DNA of 64,000 nucleotides from JAAYZB01 sp035379945 (GCA_035379945.1 DAOSWG010000002.1:58283-122282); one strand, 5' to 3'; positions 51,679-59,747 are shown, numbered from the stretch's first letter. The notes: generated from the sequence alone by a model not told the origin. Made by a program: numbers and translations.

Positions 51679-52994
51679 CAAGGATTGACTCGGTTGGGGC
51701 CGCGATACAGGAAGGTGACATCCCGGATTGATTCAGCCTCGAAAAGGCGCATGAGGAAACGGGTGAGTCCGTATCCATAGCCTCCGTGGGGCGGTACGCC
51801 ATAGCGGAAAAAGTTCAAATAGAAATCGATTGATTCGAGACTTAGTCCTTTTTCCACGGCCTGTTTTTGTAAGATATCGATCCGATGTTCTCTTTGGGCT
51901 CCGGTCGTGATCTCGATGCCTTTGTAGATCAAATCGAAACTCTTCGTATCGCCTTTTTCATCCAGCATGTGGTAAAACGGACGGGCAGCGAACGGATAGT
52001 CGATGACGAAGACGTAATCCGACTTGAATTCTTTCTTGGCATAGATTCCGATCAGTTCTTCCTCACGGCGGTCAAAATCATAATCCTTTTCGCCGATGTA
52101 ATGATATTTCTCGTTGATGATTTTCTTGGCATCGGCGAATTTTATACGCGGAAAATCGGGGATGTCTTTCTCAATCTTTTTTTGGTACAAGCGTTCATAT
52201 TCGTCGCCGATTTCATCGGCTAGTTTATTCATTACCGCCTTGCACACAGCTTCTTCCATGTCCATCACGTCGTGATGGGAGTCGATCCAGCTGATCTCGC
52301 AGTCAACACTAGTGAACTCGGTGGCGTGGTATGCCGTATGGGAGTTTTCAGCCCGGAATGCCGGAGCGATCTCGAAAACATTGTTGAAGCCGGATGCCAT
52401 CGCCATCTGTTTGTAAAACTGGGGCGATTGAGCCAGATAGACAGTGCGTCCGAAATAGTCTAGTTTGAAAACTTCGGCCCCCGATTCGGAAGCGGTTCCC
52501 AAAATCTTCGGTGTGTGGATCTCGATGAAATTATGGTTTGTCCAATACTCGCGCATCGCCATTTCAGCAATGGTCTGGGCTTTGAAAATCAGATAGTTCT
52601 TTTCGAGGCGCAAGTCCAGAAAACGGTTATCGAGCCGTAATTCCTTGTTGGATTTGTTGGTATAATCCAATATGTCAATCGGCAATTCGTCGGCTGCCAG
52701 GCTGGTGATGATGAAATCACTGGGAATGACTTCCATTCCCCGAAGTTTCACATGCGGATTTTCCATCAGAAGACCTTTGACGCTTACGGTGCTTTCCTTA
52801 GTCAGACCGGATACAACCTGATTGATTGCAGTATTGTCCTCGTTTTTCTCGATCGTGATCTGGATCTTGTCGGTGGAATCTCGTAAAACTACGAACTGGA
52901 CATACTGAAGATCGCGGACTTTGTCCACGAATCCATCGATTCTCACCTCTTCGCCATAATGGGAAGGAAGATCTTTAAAATATAATTTCTGCAT
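51678..52994 (-). CDS. aspS: Archaeal-type aspartyl-tRNA synthetase (probably Asp-tRNA(Asn)-capable)
   Basis: 438 residues. Class IIb synthetase with an N-terminal OB fold (VRIDGFVDKVRDLQYVQFVVLRD) and catalytic core motifs FIEIHTPKILGTASESGAEVF, LAQSPQFYKQM, FEIAPAFRAENSHTAYHATEF (motif 2) and GYGLTRFLMRLF (motif 3). It lacks the large bacterial GAD insertion, so it is the short archaeal/eukaryotic form, often non-discriminating and used with GatCAB to make Asn-tRNA. GGTGAAAACA precedes the ATG at 52994; an ATG at 53006 is possible. An extended -10 (53024-53032) lies upstream. Confidence 0.9.
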   Translation of the reverse strand: MQKLYFKDLPSHYGEEVRIDGFVDKVRDLQYVQFVVLRDSTDKIQITIEKNEDNTAINQVVSGLTKESTVSVKGLLMENPHVKLRGMEVIPSDFIITSLAADELPIDILDYTNKSNKELRLDNRFLDLRLEKNYLIFKAQTIAEMAMREYWTNHNFIEIHTPKILGTASESGAEVFKLDYFGRTVYLAQSPQFYKQMAMASGFNNVFEIAPAFRAENSHTAYHATEFTSVDCEISWIDSHHDVMDMEEAVCKAVMNKLADEIGDEYERLYQKKIEKDIPDFPRIKFADAKKIINEKYHYIGEKDYDFDRREEELIGIYAKKEFKSDYVFVIDYPFAARPFYHMLDEKGDTKSFDLIYKGIEITTGAQREHRIDILQKQAVEKGLSLESIDFYLNFFRYGVPPHGGYGYGLTRFLMRLFEAESIRDVTFLYRGPNRVNP

Positions 52995-53023
52995 TGTTTT
53001 CACCATCCGTTGTGCCTTTTTGT

Positions 53024-53032
53024 ATTATATCA
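53024..53032 (-). promoter_or_regulatory. Extended -10 promoter of aspS
   Basis: Minus strand TGATATAAT (53024-53032), about 30 bases before the aspS ATG at 52994. Confidence 0.5.
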
Positions 53033-53076
53033 TGCCAACCGGTCGCAATTCAACATCAAAACGGCTGAAAATTGCC

Positions 53077-54135
53077 TTATTCTCCGCTTTTTGCCTGATG
53101 GACAACAACCTGTGGGAAAGGAATCTCGATGTTGTTTTGATCGAGCAGTTCCTTGATGCGTTGTCTGGTCTGTCTTTCGACTCCGTAATGTTTTTCGGTC
53201 ATTGTTTTGACAATGACCCTGATCACGACGGCGCTGTCGGCTAGGTCAATGACGCCAAGCACCTGCGGCGCTTCGATTATTTCTTCTATTTCGTCTTTCA
53301 GTTTGGGCAGTTCCGCCTTCATCAGAGCGACGGTCTTCTCGATATCCTCGCCATATGCGATACCAAAATCGATGATCGCCAGCGACGGATTGCGGGAATA
53401 GTTGATGAGATTAGTAATATTGCCATTGGCAATTATCTTCACTTCGCCTTTCCAGTTCCTGATTCTGGTTGTTTTCAAGCCGATCTCCGACACTTCTCCT
53501 TTGAAACCTTCGATCTCCACGATATCGCCGACATCGAAATGGTGTTCGAAGATGATAAAGAATCCGCTGATTAGATCATTGATGAAATTCTGGGCTCCGA
53601 GACCGACAACCAAGCCGACAATTCCAAGTCCGGCCAGCGCCGGTACGACATTGACACCCCACAGGGCAAGAATGACCAAAACAACGATGATGACGACAGT
53701 GTATTTGACAATACTTAAACTGACTTTGGCGATTGTCATCCGGCGTTTCTGTAACGGTCCGGCCTTAAGACCGACCTTTCCGAAAGCATGCTTGCTGAAG
53801 GATACAATGGCAACAGACAGGAAAACAGTGATGATCGATCCGATTATCGCCCCGATCTTGTCAAGCAAAAAGGTGGCGGTGTTCGTAAAAAAGTCGTCAA
53901 ATAAGGTGGCAAAATCGAAGTTCCACAATAACATCACGCCGGCAAGTGCGGCAAAAAACACCACCGCATCAGCTAAATATATCAGAATGAACCAGCCCTT
54001 GCGAAATGCATTTTCGCTTTTGGAAACCAGTTTTTTCTGCCAAAGATAAGCCAATATCAGCGTGGCTGCGATTGCTCCGCTCAAAAAAGCGCGTTCCCAG
54101 TCAGCAAGAGCCAAAAAGACAGTCATTGCGATCAC
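53077..54135 (-). CDS. MscS-family mechanosensitive channel
   Basis: 352 residues. About four N-terminal membrane segments are followed by the MscS pore helix and beta domain: VVPALAGLGIVGLVVGLGAQNFINDLISGFFIIFE contains the Gly/Ala-rich TM3 (split here: GLGIVGLVVGLGAQ then NFINDLISG), then FDVGDIVEIEGFKGEVSEIGLKTT. Opens under hypo-osmotic tension. GAGGTGAT precedes the ATG. AT-rich -10 candidates (TATAAT, minus) lie near 54145-54160. Confidence 0.93.
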   Translation of the reverse strand: MIAMTVFLALADWERAFLSGAIAATLILAYLWQKKLVSKSENAFRKGWFILIYLADAVVFFAALAGVMLLWNFDFATLFDDFFTNTATFLLDKIGAIIGSIITVFLSVAIVSFSKHAFGKVGLKAGPLQKRRMTIAKVSLSIVKYTVVIIVVLVILALWGVNVVPALAGLGIVGLVVGLGAQNFINDLISGFFIIFEHHFDVGDIVEIEGFKGEVSEIGLKTTRIRNWKGEVKIIANGNITNLINYSRNPSLAIIDFGIAYGEDIEKTVALMKAELPKLKDEIEEIIEAPQVLGVIDLADSAVVIRVIVKTMTEKHYGVERQTRQRIKELLDQNNIEIPFPQVVVHQAKSGE

Positions 54136-54217
54136 CTCAATTATAATTATAAAAAAATTATAACATAGAAATATTCAGAATGCCACATCTTCACCTTGTT
54201 TGATTGATTATAAATTA

Positions 54218-54246
54218 TAAAAAAAACACCCGTTTATACGGGTGTT
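54218..54246 (-). terminator. Terminator of the tRNA-Ser/Pro genes
   Basis: Minus strand: AACACCCGT-ATAA-ACGGGTGTT hairpin with T8, 10 bases past the tRNA-Pro CCA end. Confidence 0.85.
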
Positions 54247-54255
54247 ACGACCAGC

Positions 54256-54332
54256 TGGTCGAGATGATGGGATTCGAACCCACGACCTCTTAGTCCCGAA
54301 CCAAGCGCGCTACCAAACTGCGCCACATCTCG
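54256..54332 (-). tRNA. tRNA-Pro(CGG)
   Basis: 77 nt including an encoded ACCA end. Acceptor CGAGATG/CATCTCG, D stem GCGC/GCGC, anticodon stem CTTGG/CTAAG with loop TTCGGGA (anticodon CGG, reads CCG), T arm GTGGG-TTCGAAT-CCCAT. All arms pair; one G-T pair in each of the anticodon and T stems. Confidence 0.96.
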
Positions 54333-54334
54333 TC

Positions 54335-54423
54335 TGGCGGAAGAGGTGGGATTCGAACCCACGTGCCCTTGCGGACAACTGCATTTCGAGTGCAGCTCGT
54401 TACAGCCACTTCGATACTCTTCC
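54335..54423 (-). tRNA. tRNA-Ser(CGA)
   Basis: 89 nt including encoded GCCA. Acceptor GGAAGAG/CTCTTCC, anticodon stem CTGCA/TGCAG with loop CTCGAAA (anticodon CGA, reads UCG), a long class II variable arm (TGTCCGCAAGGGCA region), T arm GTGGG-TTCGAAT-CCCAC. G73 is the usual serine discriminator. Two bases separate it from tRNA-Pro, so they are cotranscribed. Confidence 0.96.
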
Positions 54424-54425
54424 TG

Positions 54426-54453
54426 AAAACAAAACCCTATGCTTGTCATAGGG
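54426..54453 (-). terminator. Hairpin terminator between tRNA-Gly and tRNA-Ser
   Basis: Minus strand: CCCTATG-ACAAG-CATAGGG hairpin followed by TTTTGTTTT. It lies downstream of tRNA-Gly and upstream of tRNA-Ser; no separate promoter for Ser-Pro is evident in the small space left, so termination may be partial. Confidence 0.65.
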
Positions 54454-54465
54454 CCACAATTTCTA

Positions 54466-54539
54466 TGGAGCAGGTAAAGGGAATCGAACCCTCATAATCA
54501 GCTTGGAAGGCTGATGTTCTACCATTGAACTATACCTGC
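54466..54539 (-). tRNA. tRNA-Gly(TCC)
   Basis: 74 nt including encoded TCCA. Acceptor GCAGGTA/TACCTGC, D arm with AGTTCAATGGTAGAAC, anticodon stem TCAGC/GCTGA with loop CTTCCAA (anticodon TCC), T arm GAGGG-TTCGATT-CCCTT. U73 fits bacterial glycine tRNA. Confidence 0.96.
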
Positions 54540-54598
54540 GTGACCCGGCTTTGGTCAGATGCCGGCGATTTCGTTGTTTTGCGGGAAATCGCAAGGAT

Positions 54599-54628
54599 AT
54601 GATATCACAAAGCCACCTTGACTGTCAA
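54599..54628 (-). promoter_or_regulatory. Promoter of the tRNA genes
   Basis: Minus strand: perfect -35 TTGACA (54623-54628), 18-base spacer, -10 TATCAT (54599-54604) after TGA. The 60 bases between it and tRNA-Gly contain short inverted repeats (GCGATTT...AAATCGC; TGACC...GGTCA) that probably form the removed 5' leader. No protein gene is present between 54136 and 54643. Confidence 0.65.
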
Positions 54629-54643
54629 TAAAAATATCGTCTG

Positions 54644-55570
54644 TCACAAGGTTTTCTCGACGGCTCTCAGTTTGGCGCTGTGAGCCCTGTTGTTATCGTT
54701 TATTTCGTCATCCGACGGTTTCACCACATGCCTTGTTACCAGTTTCAATACCGGTTTCTCGTCAGGTATCACCGGCAGTCCCTTCGGTATCTCGATCGTG
54801 GATAGACGTTTGAACATATCCTTGCAGATGCGATCTTCTAGAGAATGGAAGGTAATGACGACGATTCTTCCGCCCGGTTTGAGAATGTCAACAGAATCAA
54901 ACAATGATTTTTCTAGAACCCCGAGTTCGTCGTTTACAACTATTCTCAACGCTTGGAAAACCTGTTTGGCGGGGTGTCCTTTTTTATGTAAGATAGCCTG
55001 TGGCAGGGCGCTTTTGATAATATCCACCAGTTCGGACGTCGTTTCGATTGTTTTTTTCATACGGTATTCGACAATCTTTCTGGCAATCGGGCGGGCAAAA
55101 GGGTCTTCTCCATACCGATAGAAAATATTCCCGAGTTCCTTTTCCGGATAGGTGTTGACGATGATGGATGCGGTAATTGGATTAGTCTTGTCCATCCGCA
55201 TGTCCAAAGGTCCTTCCTGACGATAGGAGAATCCGCGGTCCGGCATGTCGAACTGATAGCTGGAAACCCCGAGGTCATACAAAATCCCGTCAACCTTTTC
55301 GATTCCAAGTGATGAAAGTTGCTTACGACAATTGACAAAATTGTCATTGATAAAAGCGACATTGGCGTATCTGGCCAGGTTTTTCTTAGCTTCGCCTAGA
55401 GCGAATTCGTCCTGATCAAAACAAAAAAGATGTCCTGTGCCATCAAGTTTTTCCAAGATTCTCTTGCTATGGCCGCCGCCGCCCGTCGTCATATCGACAT
55501 AAATGCCGTTATGTCTCACTTCAAGATATTCGATTGCTTCTTCCAACAACACTGGAACATGTCCTGCCAA
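54644..55570 (-). CDS. rsmH: 16S rRNA (cytosine-1402-N4) methyltransferase
   Basis: 308 residues. Methylates C1402 in the ribosomal P site. It begins AGHVPVLLEEAIEYL; the SAM site is DMTTGGGGHSKRIL, with GILYDLGVSSYQ, AKQVFQALRIVVNDEL and VVITFHSLEDRICK, all RsmH hallmarks. No ATG is available: AGGTGA lies 5 bases before TTG at 55570, so TTG is preferred; GTG at 55579 would be nearly leaderless because an extended -10 ends at 55587. mraZ, ftsL and ftsI, the usual neighbours, are not present. Confidence 0.93.
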   Translation of the reverse strand: MAGHVPVLLEEAIEYLEVRHNGIYVDMTTGGGGHSKRILEKLDGTGHLFCFDQDEFALGEAKKNLARYANVAFINDNFVNCRKQLSSLGIEKVDGILYDLGVSSYQFDMPDRGFSYRQEGPLDMRMDKTNPITASIIVNTYPEKELGNIFYRYGEDPFARPIARKIVEYRMKKTIETTSELVDIIKSALPQAILHKKGHPAKQVFQALRIVVNDELGVLEKSLFDSVDILKPGGRIVVITFHSLEDRICKDMFKRLSTIEIPKGLPVIPDEKPVLKLVTRHVVKPSDDEINDNNRAHSAKLRAVEKTL

Positions 55571-55586
55571 TTTGATCACCTTTGTT

Positions 55587-55595
55587 ATTATATCA
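55587..55595 (-). promoter_or_regulatory. Extended -10 promoter of rsmH, very short leader
   Basis: Minus strand TGATATAAT (55587-55595). Transcription should start near 55578-55580, so the mRNA would begin about at the AAAGGTGA Shine-Dalgarno and carry a leader of only about 10 bases before TTG. Confidence 0.5.
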
Positions 55596-55600
55596 TAAAC

Positions 55601-55629
55601 AAAAAGAAAAACGCTGTATTCCAGCGCTT
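55601..55629 (-). terminator. Terminator of the yceD-rpmF transcript
   Basis: Minus strand: AAGCGCTG-GAATA-CAGCGTT hairpin with TTTCTTTTT, just after the rpmF stop. Confidence 0.8.
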
Positions 55630-55636
55630 CTTTCTT

Positions 55637-55837
55637 TTATTTCTCGTCTTCGGTTTTTTCCGGTTTTGGTTCTTTCACCAGGACACCCTTGTAGTATCCG
55701 CATTTTTTGCAAACCTGATGAGCCAAGGTCAGTTCGCCGCAATTTGGGCATACGACCATTGCCGGAGCGCTTAACTTGAAATGAGTCCGTCTTTTGCGTT
55801 TTACCGACTTACTAGTCTTTCGAAATGGTACAGCCAT
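55637..55837 (-). CDS. rpmF: 50S ribosomal protein L32 (zinc form)
   Basis: 66 residues. It begins MAVPFRKTSKSVKRKRRTH and has the zinc-binding CPNC and CKKC pairs, so it is the C+ form. The C-terminal tail (VKEPKPEKTEDEK) is a few residues longer and more charged than usual. Follows yceD (DUF177) by 19 bases, the conserved yceD-rpmF pairing. Confidence 0.96.
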   Translation of the reverse strand: MAVPFRKTSKSVKRKRRTHFKLSAPAMVVCPNCGELTLAHQVCKKCGYYKGVLVKEPKPEKTEDEK

Positions 55838-55856
55838 GTTTTCACCTCCCGAGCCG

Positions 55857-56333
55857 TCAGTTCTTTTTTTGGAGTTTTGCGAAGGGATTGTCGGCCATTT
55901 TTTCCGCTTCGTCCAGTTCTATGATCTCTTCGCGATAATTCCGATAGGCATTCTCGCTCAAAACCCGCATTGGTTTTTCAACCATGATCTCTGCCCAGAT
56001 AAAAGGATCGAGATCGATGGTGGTTCCTTCGATCGGCAAAGTGAAATCATCTTTCACGACAGAGGCAAACTCCAGGATCGAGTGGAAATTTAGCGGTACG
56101 TCCACTTCATCCAAAGTTATGGCACAAAGCATGGTTAAATGACAGGCGATGTCGATAGAAAAGATATAACGTTCTCCGATCTCGTCATATTCGAAGGTCC
56201 CGCTGACATTCACCGGCGATACCCCCGCCAAATCTTCATCATTTTCGCCGATCAGATCGGAACAATCACAGACATAGGCGAAACGGTTGTCTGTCCGATG
56301 AAGTTTGCGCAGTTCAAAAGTCGACCACTTCAT
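55857..56333 (-). CDS. yceD: DUF177/YceD family protein
   Basis: 158 residues. DUF177 proteins are linked to 23S rRNA processing and L32 by gene neighbourhood and plant/E. coli data. Visible: VNVSGTFEYDEIGERYIFSIDIACHLTMLCAITLDEVDVP split over the central beta region (two Cys), and C-terminal DPFAKLQ-like DNPFAKLQ preceding the stop. AGGTGAT lies before the ATG. A consensus promoter stands upstream, and rpmF is downstream. Confidence 0.9.
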   Translation of the reverse strand: MKWSTFELRKLHRTDNRFAYVCDCSDLIGENDEDLAGVSPVNVSGTFEYDEIGERYIFSIDIACHLTMLCAITLDEVDVPLNFHSILEFASVVKDDFTLPIEGTTIDLDPFIWAEIMVEKPMRVLSENAYRNYREEIIELDEAEKMADNPFAKLQKKN

Positions 56334-56358
56334 ACCATCACCTCAGCACAGCAAATAA

Positions 56359-56387
56359 ATTATACTTGTTTTGACATGGGATGTCAA
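56359..56387 (-). promoter_or_regulatory. Consensus promoter of yceD-rpmF
   Basis: Minus strand: -35 TTGACA (56382-56387), 17-base spacer, -10 TATAAT (56359-56364); a perfect sigma-A match, fitting a ribosomal protein transcript. A second TTGACA-like inverted copy (TGACAT/ATGTCA) makes the -35 region palindromic. Confidence 0.85.
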
Positions 56388-56398
56388 GGAAAAAACGG

Positions 56399-57175
56399 TC
56401 AGTAACGGTTGATCTCCGTAAAGCAATGTTGATGCACAGGACCGAGCACAAAGAAGCCCTCGCCCGAACATCTCAGGCGTTTGAATCCCATCTCTTTTTG
56501 CCGCAGTTTCAGATACATCGACAGAGTGCCGAATTCCTCTTTGTTCTTGAATTGGCTTTTGTGTAATTTTAAAGAATCAAGTTGATTAACAAAGTCCGTC
56601 TTCGTCGTTTTCATGATCCGGTTGGGACGGTTCGTGAAATAATAAGCTAAAATGCGATAACGGAAATTACCTGTGTTTCCATAAGCCACGCCATTTTGGC
56701 TAGCCATCAACGGAAACGAGGAAAACAAAGAAGCCGTCCCGGCCGCTTCTCCCGTTTTAAGATGATCGGGATGAATCTCGGAAGGCATCCGCGGATCCGG
56801 ACAGAAAACAACATCGGGATCGAAATCAATCAGGACTTCAGCTATCTTTTTCGCTACATTCCATGCCTGGTATTCACCGCCATCCGGAAATCCGAGATGG
56901 ACAACTTTGTCCACGCCAAGTTTCTCGGCCGATTGTTTTGCCTCTTCTTTTCTTGTTGCTACAAGCCGGTCTACGGATATGCTCGGATCGTCGGTTCCGG
57001 AGCCGCCGTCAGTAACGATGACAAACATTATTTCCTTCCCAAGTCGCTTAAGCATTGAAACCGTCGATCCGGCTCCGACTTCTATATCGTCCGGATGCGG
57101 TCCGACAAAGCAAAAGCGCGAGGACTTTGTAATATCCGGGATCGGTACGAAATGTTTCATGATCTTAATCAGCAT
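56399..57175 (-). CDS. PIG-L/LmbE family deacetylase
   Basis: 258 residues. Zinc-dependent N-deacetylase fold. Metal motif PHPDDIEVG at about residues 26-34, with a third ligand in EIHPDHLKTGE and the DGGSGTDDP loop. Members remove acetyl groups from amino sugars or thiol precursors (such as bacillithiol BshB); this one is not clearly BshB. The ATG at 57175 follows AAGGTGAAAGA. It stands alone, divergent from mrp. Confidence 0.88.
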   Translation of the reverse strand: MLIKIMKHFVPIPDITKSSRFCFVGPHPDDIEVGAGSTVSMLKRLGKEIMFVIVTDGGSGTDDPSISVDRLVATRKEEAKQSAEKLGVDKVVHLGFPDGGEYQAWNVAKKIAEVLIDFDPDVVFCPDPRMPSEIHPDHLKTGEAAGTASLFSSFPLMASQNGVAYGNTGNFRYRILAYYFTNRPNRIMKTTKTDFVNQLDSLKLHKSQFKNKEEFGTLSMYLKLRQKEMGFKRLRCSGEGFFVLGPVHQHCFTEINRY

Positions 57176-57283
57176 TCTTTCACCTTCGTTTCATTCAAAG
57201 GTATTATAAAACAATTTCCGAACCGCTGTAAAGGCATCAAGCCGTATCCGGGTCGTTTTTCTGGCTTTTTCCATCAAATATTG

Positions 57284-57289
57284 TATAAT
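57284..57289 (+). promoter_or_regulatory. -10 element of the mrp/salA gene
   Basis: Plus strand TATAAT at 57284-57289, 36 bases before the GTG start. The -35 is weak (CTGGCT). Confidence 0.45.
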
Positions 57290-57324
57290 AAGATATGGTT
57301 TGCAAGGTATAAGGAGGCATGACT

Positions 57325-58332
57325 GTGAAATATACCAAGGAAGAAATATCGGCTAGGATCGGCGAGCTCACCGATCCTAGCCGTAACGGTAGATCGCTTG
57401 CGGAACTCGGAGCCATCAAACATATCGGATTCGACGAAGATAAACAAGGGGTTGTACTGCTGATAGAAGTTGGCAAGAAAGACAACGAAACAACCGCGCC
57501 CATTACAAGACAGATCGCTAAAATCATTAAGATTGACATGGGATATCCTTCGCTTGTGGTTGAGTTCGAACAGGCAAGGCCAAAAGCGCTCACGAAGACG
57601 GTCAAGATCATCGGAATCGCCAGTGGAAAAGGCGGAGTGGGAAAATCCACCGTCACCGCCAATCTGGCTTACGCACTGACATCACTTGGAAAAAAGGTCG
57701 GAATCATCGATGCTGACATTTACGGGGCAAACATGCCCAAGATCATGGAATGCGTTGACGAAAACCTGATGCCCGCGCCAAACGAGAAACTATATCCGCT
57801 GGAAATAGACAAAATCGAAATGGTTTCGACTGAATATTTCGTAGAAAAAGACCACGCCCTCATGTGGCGCGGACCGCTCCTAAGCAAAGTATTAAAACTG
57901 TTTTTCGAAGACACTCTTTGGAATCCAGAATTAGATTATCTGTTGATAGATCTGCCACCGGGAACCGGAGATGTCATGATGGATATCAAAAATTTTGTTC
58001 CCGACTGCAAGATGGTTCTTGTGACCACTCCCCATCCGGACGCATCACACGTGGCGATCAAAGCCGGATTTGCGGCCATAAGTTTGAAAGAGGATCTGCT
58101 TGGCGTTTTGGAGAACATGTCCTATTTCGAAACCGAAGGCAAGCAATACAACATCTTCGGCGAAGGCGGAGGAAAGTTGGTAGCCGAAAAACTCGGTGTG
58201 CCGCTTATCGGAAGAATACCGATCGGACAGCCGGCGGGAAAAAAGCATTCCGTATTTGGAGAGACCGAACCGATCGGCCTGATCTATCTCGGGATAGCCA
58301 AAAAAATTATGGATTTGTACGAAGACAACTAG
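57325..58332 (+). CDS. salA: Mrp/ApbC P-loop NTPase, SalA-like
   Basis: 335 residues. An N-terminal MIP18/DUF59 domain (about 1-85) and a ParA-type ATPase with deviant Walker A GKGGVGKST, DADIYGANMPK and DLPPGTGDVMMD. Many Mrp proteins carry Fe-S clusters on a CxxC near ENMSYF; here ENMSYFETEGKQYNIFGEGGG has none, as in B. subtilis SalA, a protease-gene regulator. Either an Fe-S scaffold variant or a SalA-like regulator. GTG at 57325 is chosen (AAGGAGG 7 bases upstream); the ATG at 57319 is only 1 base from that site. Ends 2 bases from the convergent XRE gene. Confidence 0.85.
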   Translation: MKYTKEEISARIGELTDPSRNGRSLAELGAIKHIGFDEDKQGVVLLIEVGKKDNETTAPITRQIAKIIKIDMGYPSLVVEFEQARPKALTKTVKIIGIASGKGGVGKSTVTANLAYALTSLGKKVGIIDADIYGANMPKIMECVDENLMPAPNEKLYPLEIDKIEMVSTEYFVEKDHALMWRGPLLSKVLKLFFEDTLWNPELDYLLIDLPPGTGDVMMDIKNFVPDCKMVLVTTPHPDASHVAIKAGFAAISLKEDLLGVLENMSYFETEGKQYNIFGEGGGKLVAEKLGVPLIGRIPIGQPAGKKHSVFGETEPIGLIYLGIAKKIMDLYEDN

Positions 58333-58334
58333 GT

Positions 58335-59594
58335 TTATCCCTGGTTGTTTTTTATTCCCTGCAATTTCTGAACGTAACTACGGTATTTGTTCCGATATCC
58401 CAAAGCATCCTTGTAACGCTTGTGGTTGTGAAGAATCTCTATCACCCTGTCTGTCACGACCCCGGTGTAGCAGATATTTTGCAGGTTCATCAGATACGGC
58501 AACACAAAGTTCACTAGATAATCTTTATAGGCAAGGCTATTCTTGTCTTTTTCCAATTCGAGACACCGGATATAATCTATCGTTTTTTCCGTTTTGTAAA
58601 AAGCTGTTGCATTTTCCAACTCCGCAATTGTTTTTTTGTATTCGTCATCCAATTTTCTTTCCCGGTAAGATGCTGCAAGAATATAAAGATAATCGGAATA
58701 AAAACGGGTATTCCTGTCTGTGAATTCCCTAAATCGTTCCGGTTTGTCGTCACAGATCGACAATACGGTAAGATAATAGTTGATGATCCAGCCAGAAAGA
58801 AACATCAAATCCTTTTCATCAAAAGCCACCTTGTCAAAAGATCCACCATAAATTAGAAATATGTTGCGAAATACCATGAGGTCGGCTATTCTCGAGAGAT
58901 TGTGCGTCTTTATGAAATAAGACATCGCCGCCTCATAACTGTCCCTAGCCGGAGAAAAAAGATAAAGGTGGCCATAAATAATATACTTGACAAAAGCAAT
59001 CATTGCTCCGGCTTGTTGATTGACACAAGATATTTTTTCCACGGAATCAATGATGGCTTTCGCCTGTTCGAAATTGAAGAGAAGGACATTGTACATAGCG
59101 GCATAAATTGAAAATATGGCCAGTCCATATTCTTCCAAAGAATTCAGATACTTGAAAATCTCGATATATAGCGGCTTTGCCTCTTCTAATCTTTCCGTCA
59201 TCACGAGATAACCAAATCTGGCCAGGACAACCAAAATTCCAAATTTGTATTCGGAGATTTTTTCATAAAGCCGGCGATACTTCTCCTTTTCGTCCCTGAC
59301 AAAATAATCAAATGATTTTTCGAGTATCGACACCATGTCTTCTGGAAAACCGATCGTATCCTGGGGCAGATCCATTTTCTCCATGATGAGATAAAGATTT
59401 TCGCGGTTGACTACGATGGCATTGTTTTCCAGTTTCGATATGTAAGTGTTCGAACAGATTCCCTTAGCCAGAGCCTCCTGTGTCATTTTGAGTTCCAGTC
59501 GCCTTTTTTTGATCGAAACTCCGATACCACGATAATAAAACTGATACATCTCTTCTTTTCTTTTTTCAACTTCGTTTTGTAACCTGTTTTGCAT
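58335..59594 (-). CDS. XRE-family regulator with TPR-like C-terminal region (Rgg/PlcR-like layout)
   Basis: 419 residues. N-terminal helix-turn-helix at about 25-85 (IGVSIKKRRLELKMTQEALAKG then NTYISKLENN), followed by about 330 residues of helical repeats. This HTH plus TPR layout is that of peptide-responsive RRNPP regulators, but it could equally be a general cytoplasmic regulator. Target and ligand unknown. AGGAGAGGATAATC lies before the ATG at 59594; an in-frame ATG at 59624 is less likely. A TTGCCA-17-TATAAT promoter lies upstream. No signal-peptide gene is evident next to it. Confidence 0.78.
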   Translation of the reverse strand: MQNRLQNEVEKRKEEMYQFYYRGIGVSIKKRRLELKMTQEALAKGICSNTYISKLENNAIVVNRENLYLIMEKMDLPQDTIGFPEDMVSILEKSFDYFVRDEKEKYRRLYEKISEYKFGILVVLARFGYLVMTERLEEAKPLYIEIFKYLNSLEEYGLAIFSIYAAMYNVLLFNFEQAKAIIDSVEKISCVNQQAGAMIAFVKYIIYGHLYLFSPARDSYEAAMSYFIKTHNLSRIADLMVFRNIFLIYGGSFDKVAFDEKDLMFLSGWIINYYLTVLSICDDKPERFREFTDRNTRFYSDYLYILAASYRERKLDDEYKKTIAELENATAFYKTEKTIDYIRCLELEKDKNSLAYKDYLVNFVLPYLMNLQNICYTGVVTDRVIEILHNHKRYKDALGYRNKYRSYVQKLQGIKNNQG

Positions 59595-59651
59595 GATTAT
59601 CCTCTCCTCTTCCAGGCAAAACAAAAAATTACGCCTTCAATAAACATTGTA

Positions 59652-59680
59652 ATTATAAATCTTCATATTGCAGTTGGCAA
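59652..59680 (-). promoter_or_regulatory. Promoter of the XRE regulator
   Basis: Minus strand: -35 TTGCCA (59675-59680), 17-base spacer, -10 TATAAT (59652-59657), about 58 bases before the ATG. An A/T-rich stretch lies just upstream. Confidence 0.7.
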
Positions 59681-59747
59681 GAGTTTTTTTTTGAGAAATA
59701 TTTTTACTGTTTCTTTATGACATTTTTGTTTTATGAGAAAGATAATA

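Noticed and set aside
57864..58517. 217-codon plus-strand frame across the end of mrp into the XRE gene
   Set aside because: It is the +2 frame of mrp, rich in Arg/Ser/His, with no family resemblance and no ribosome site.
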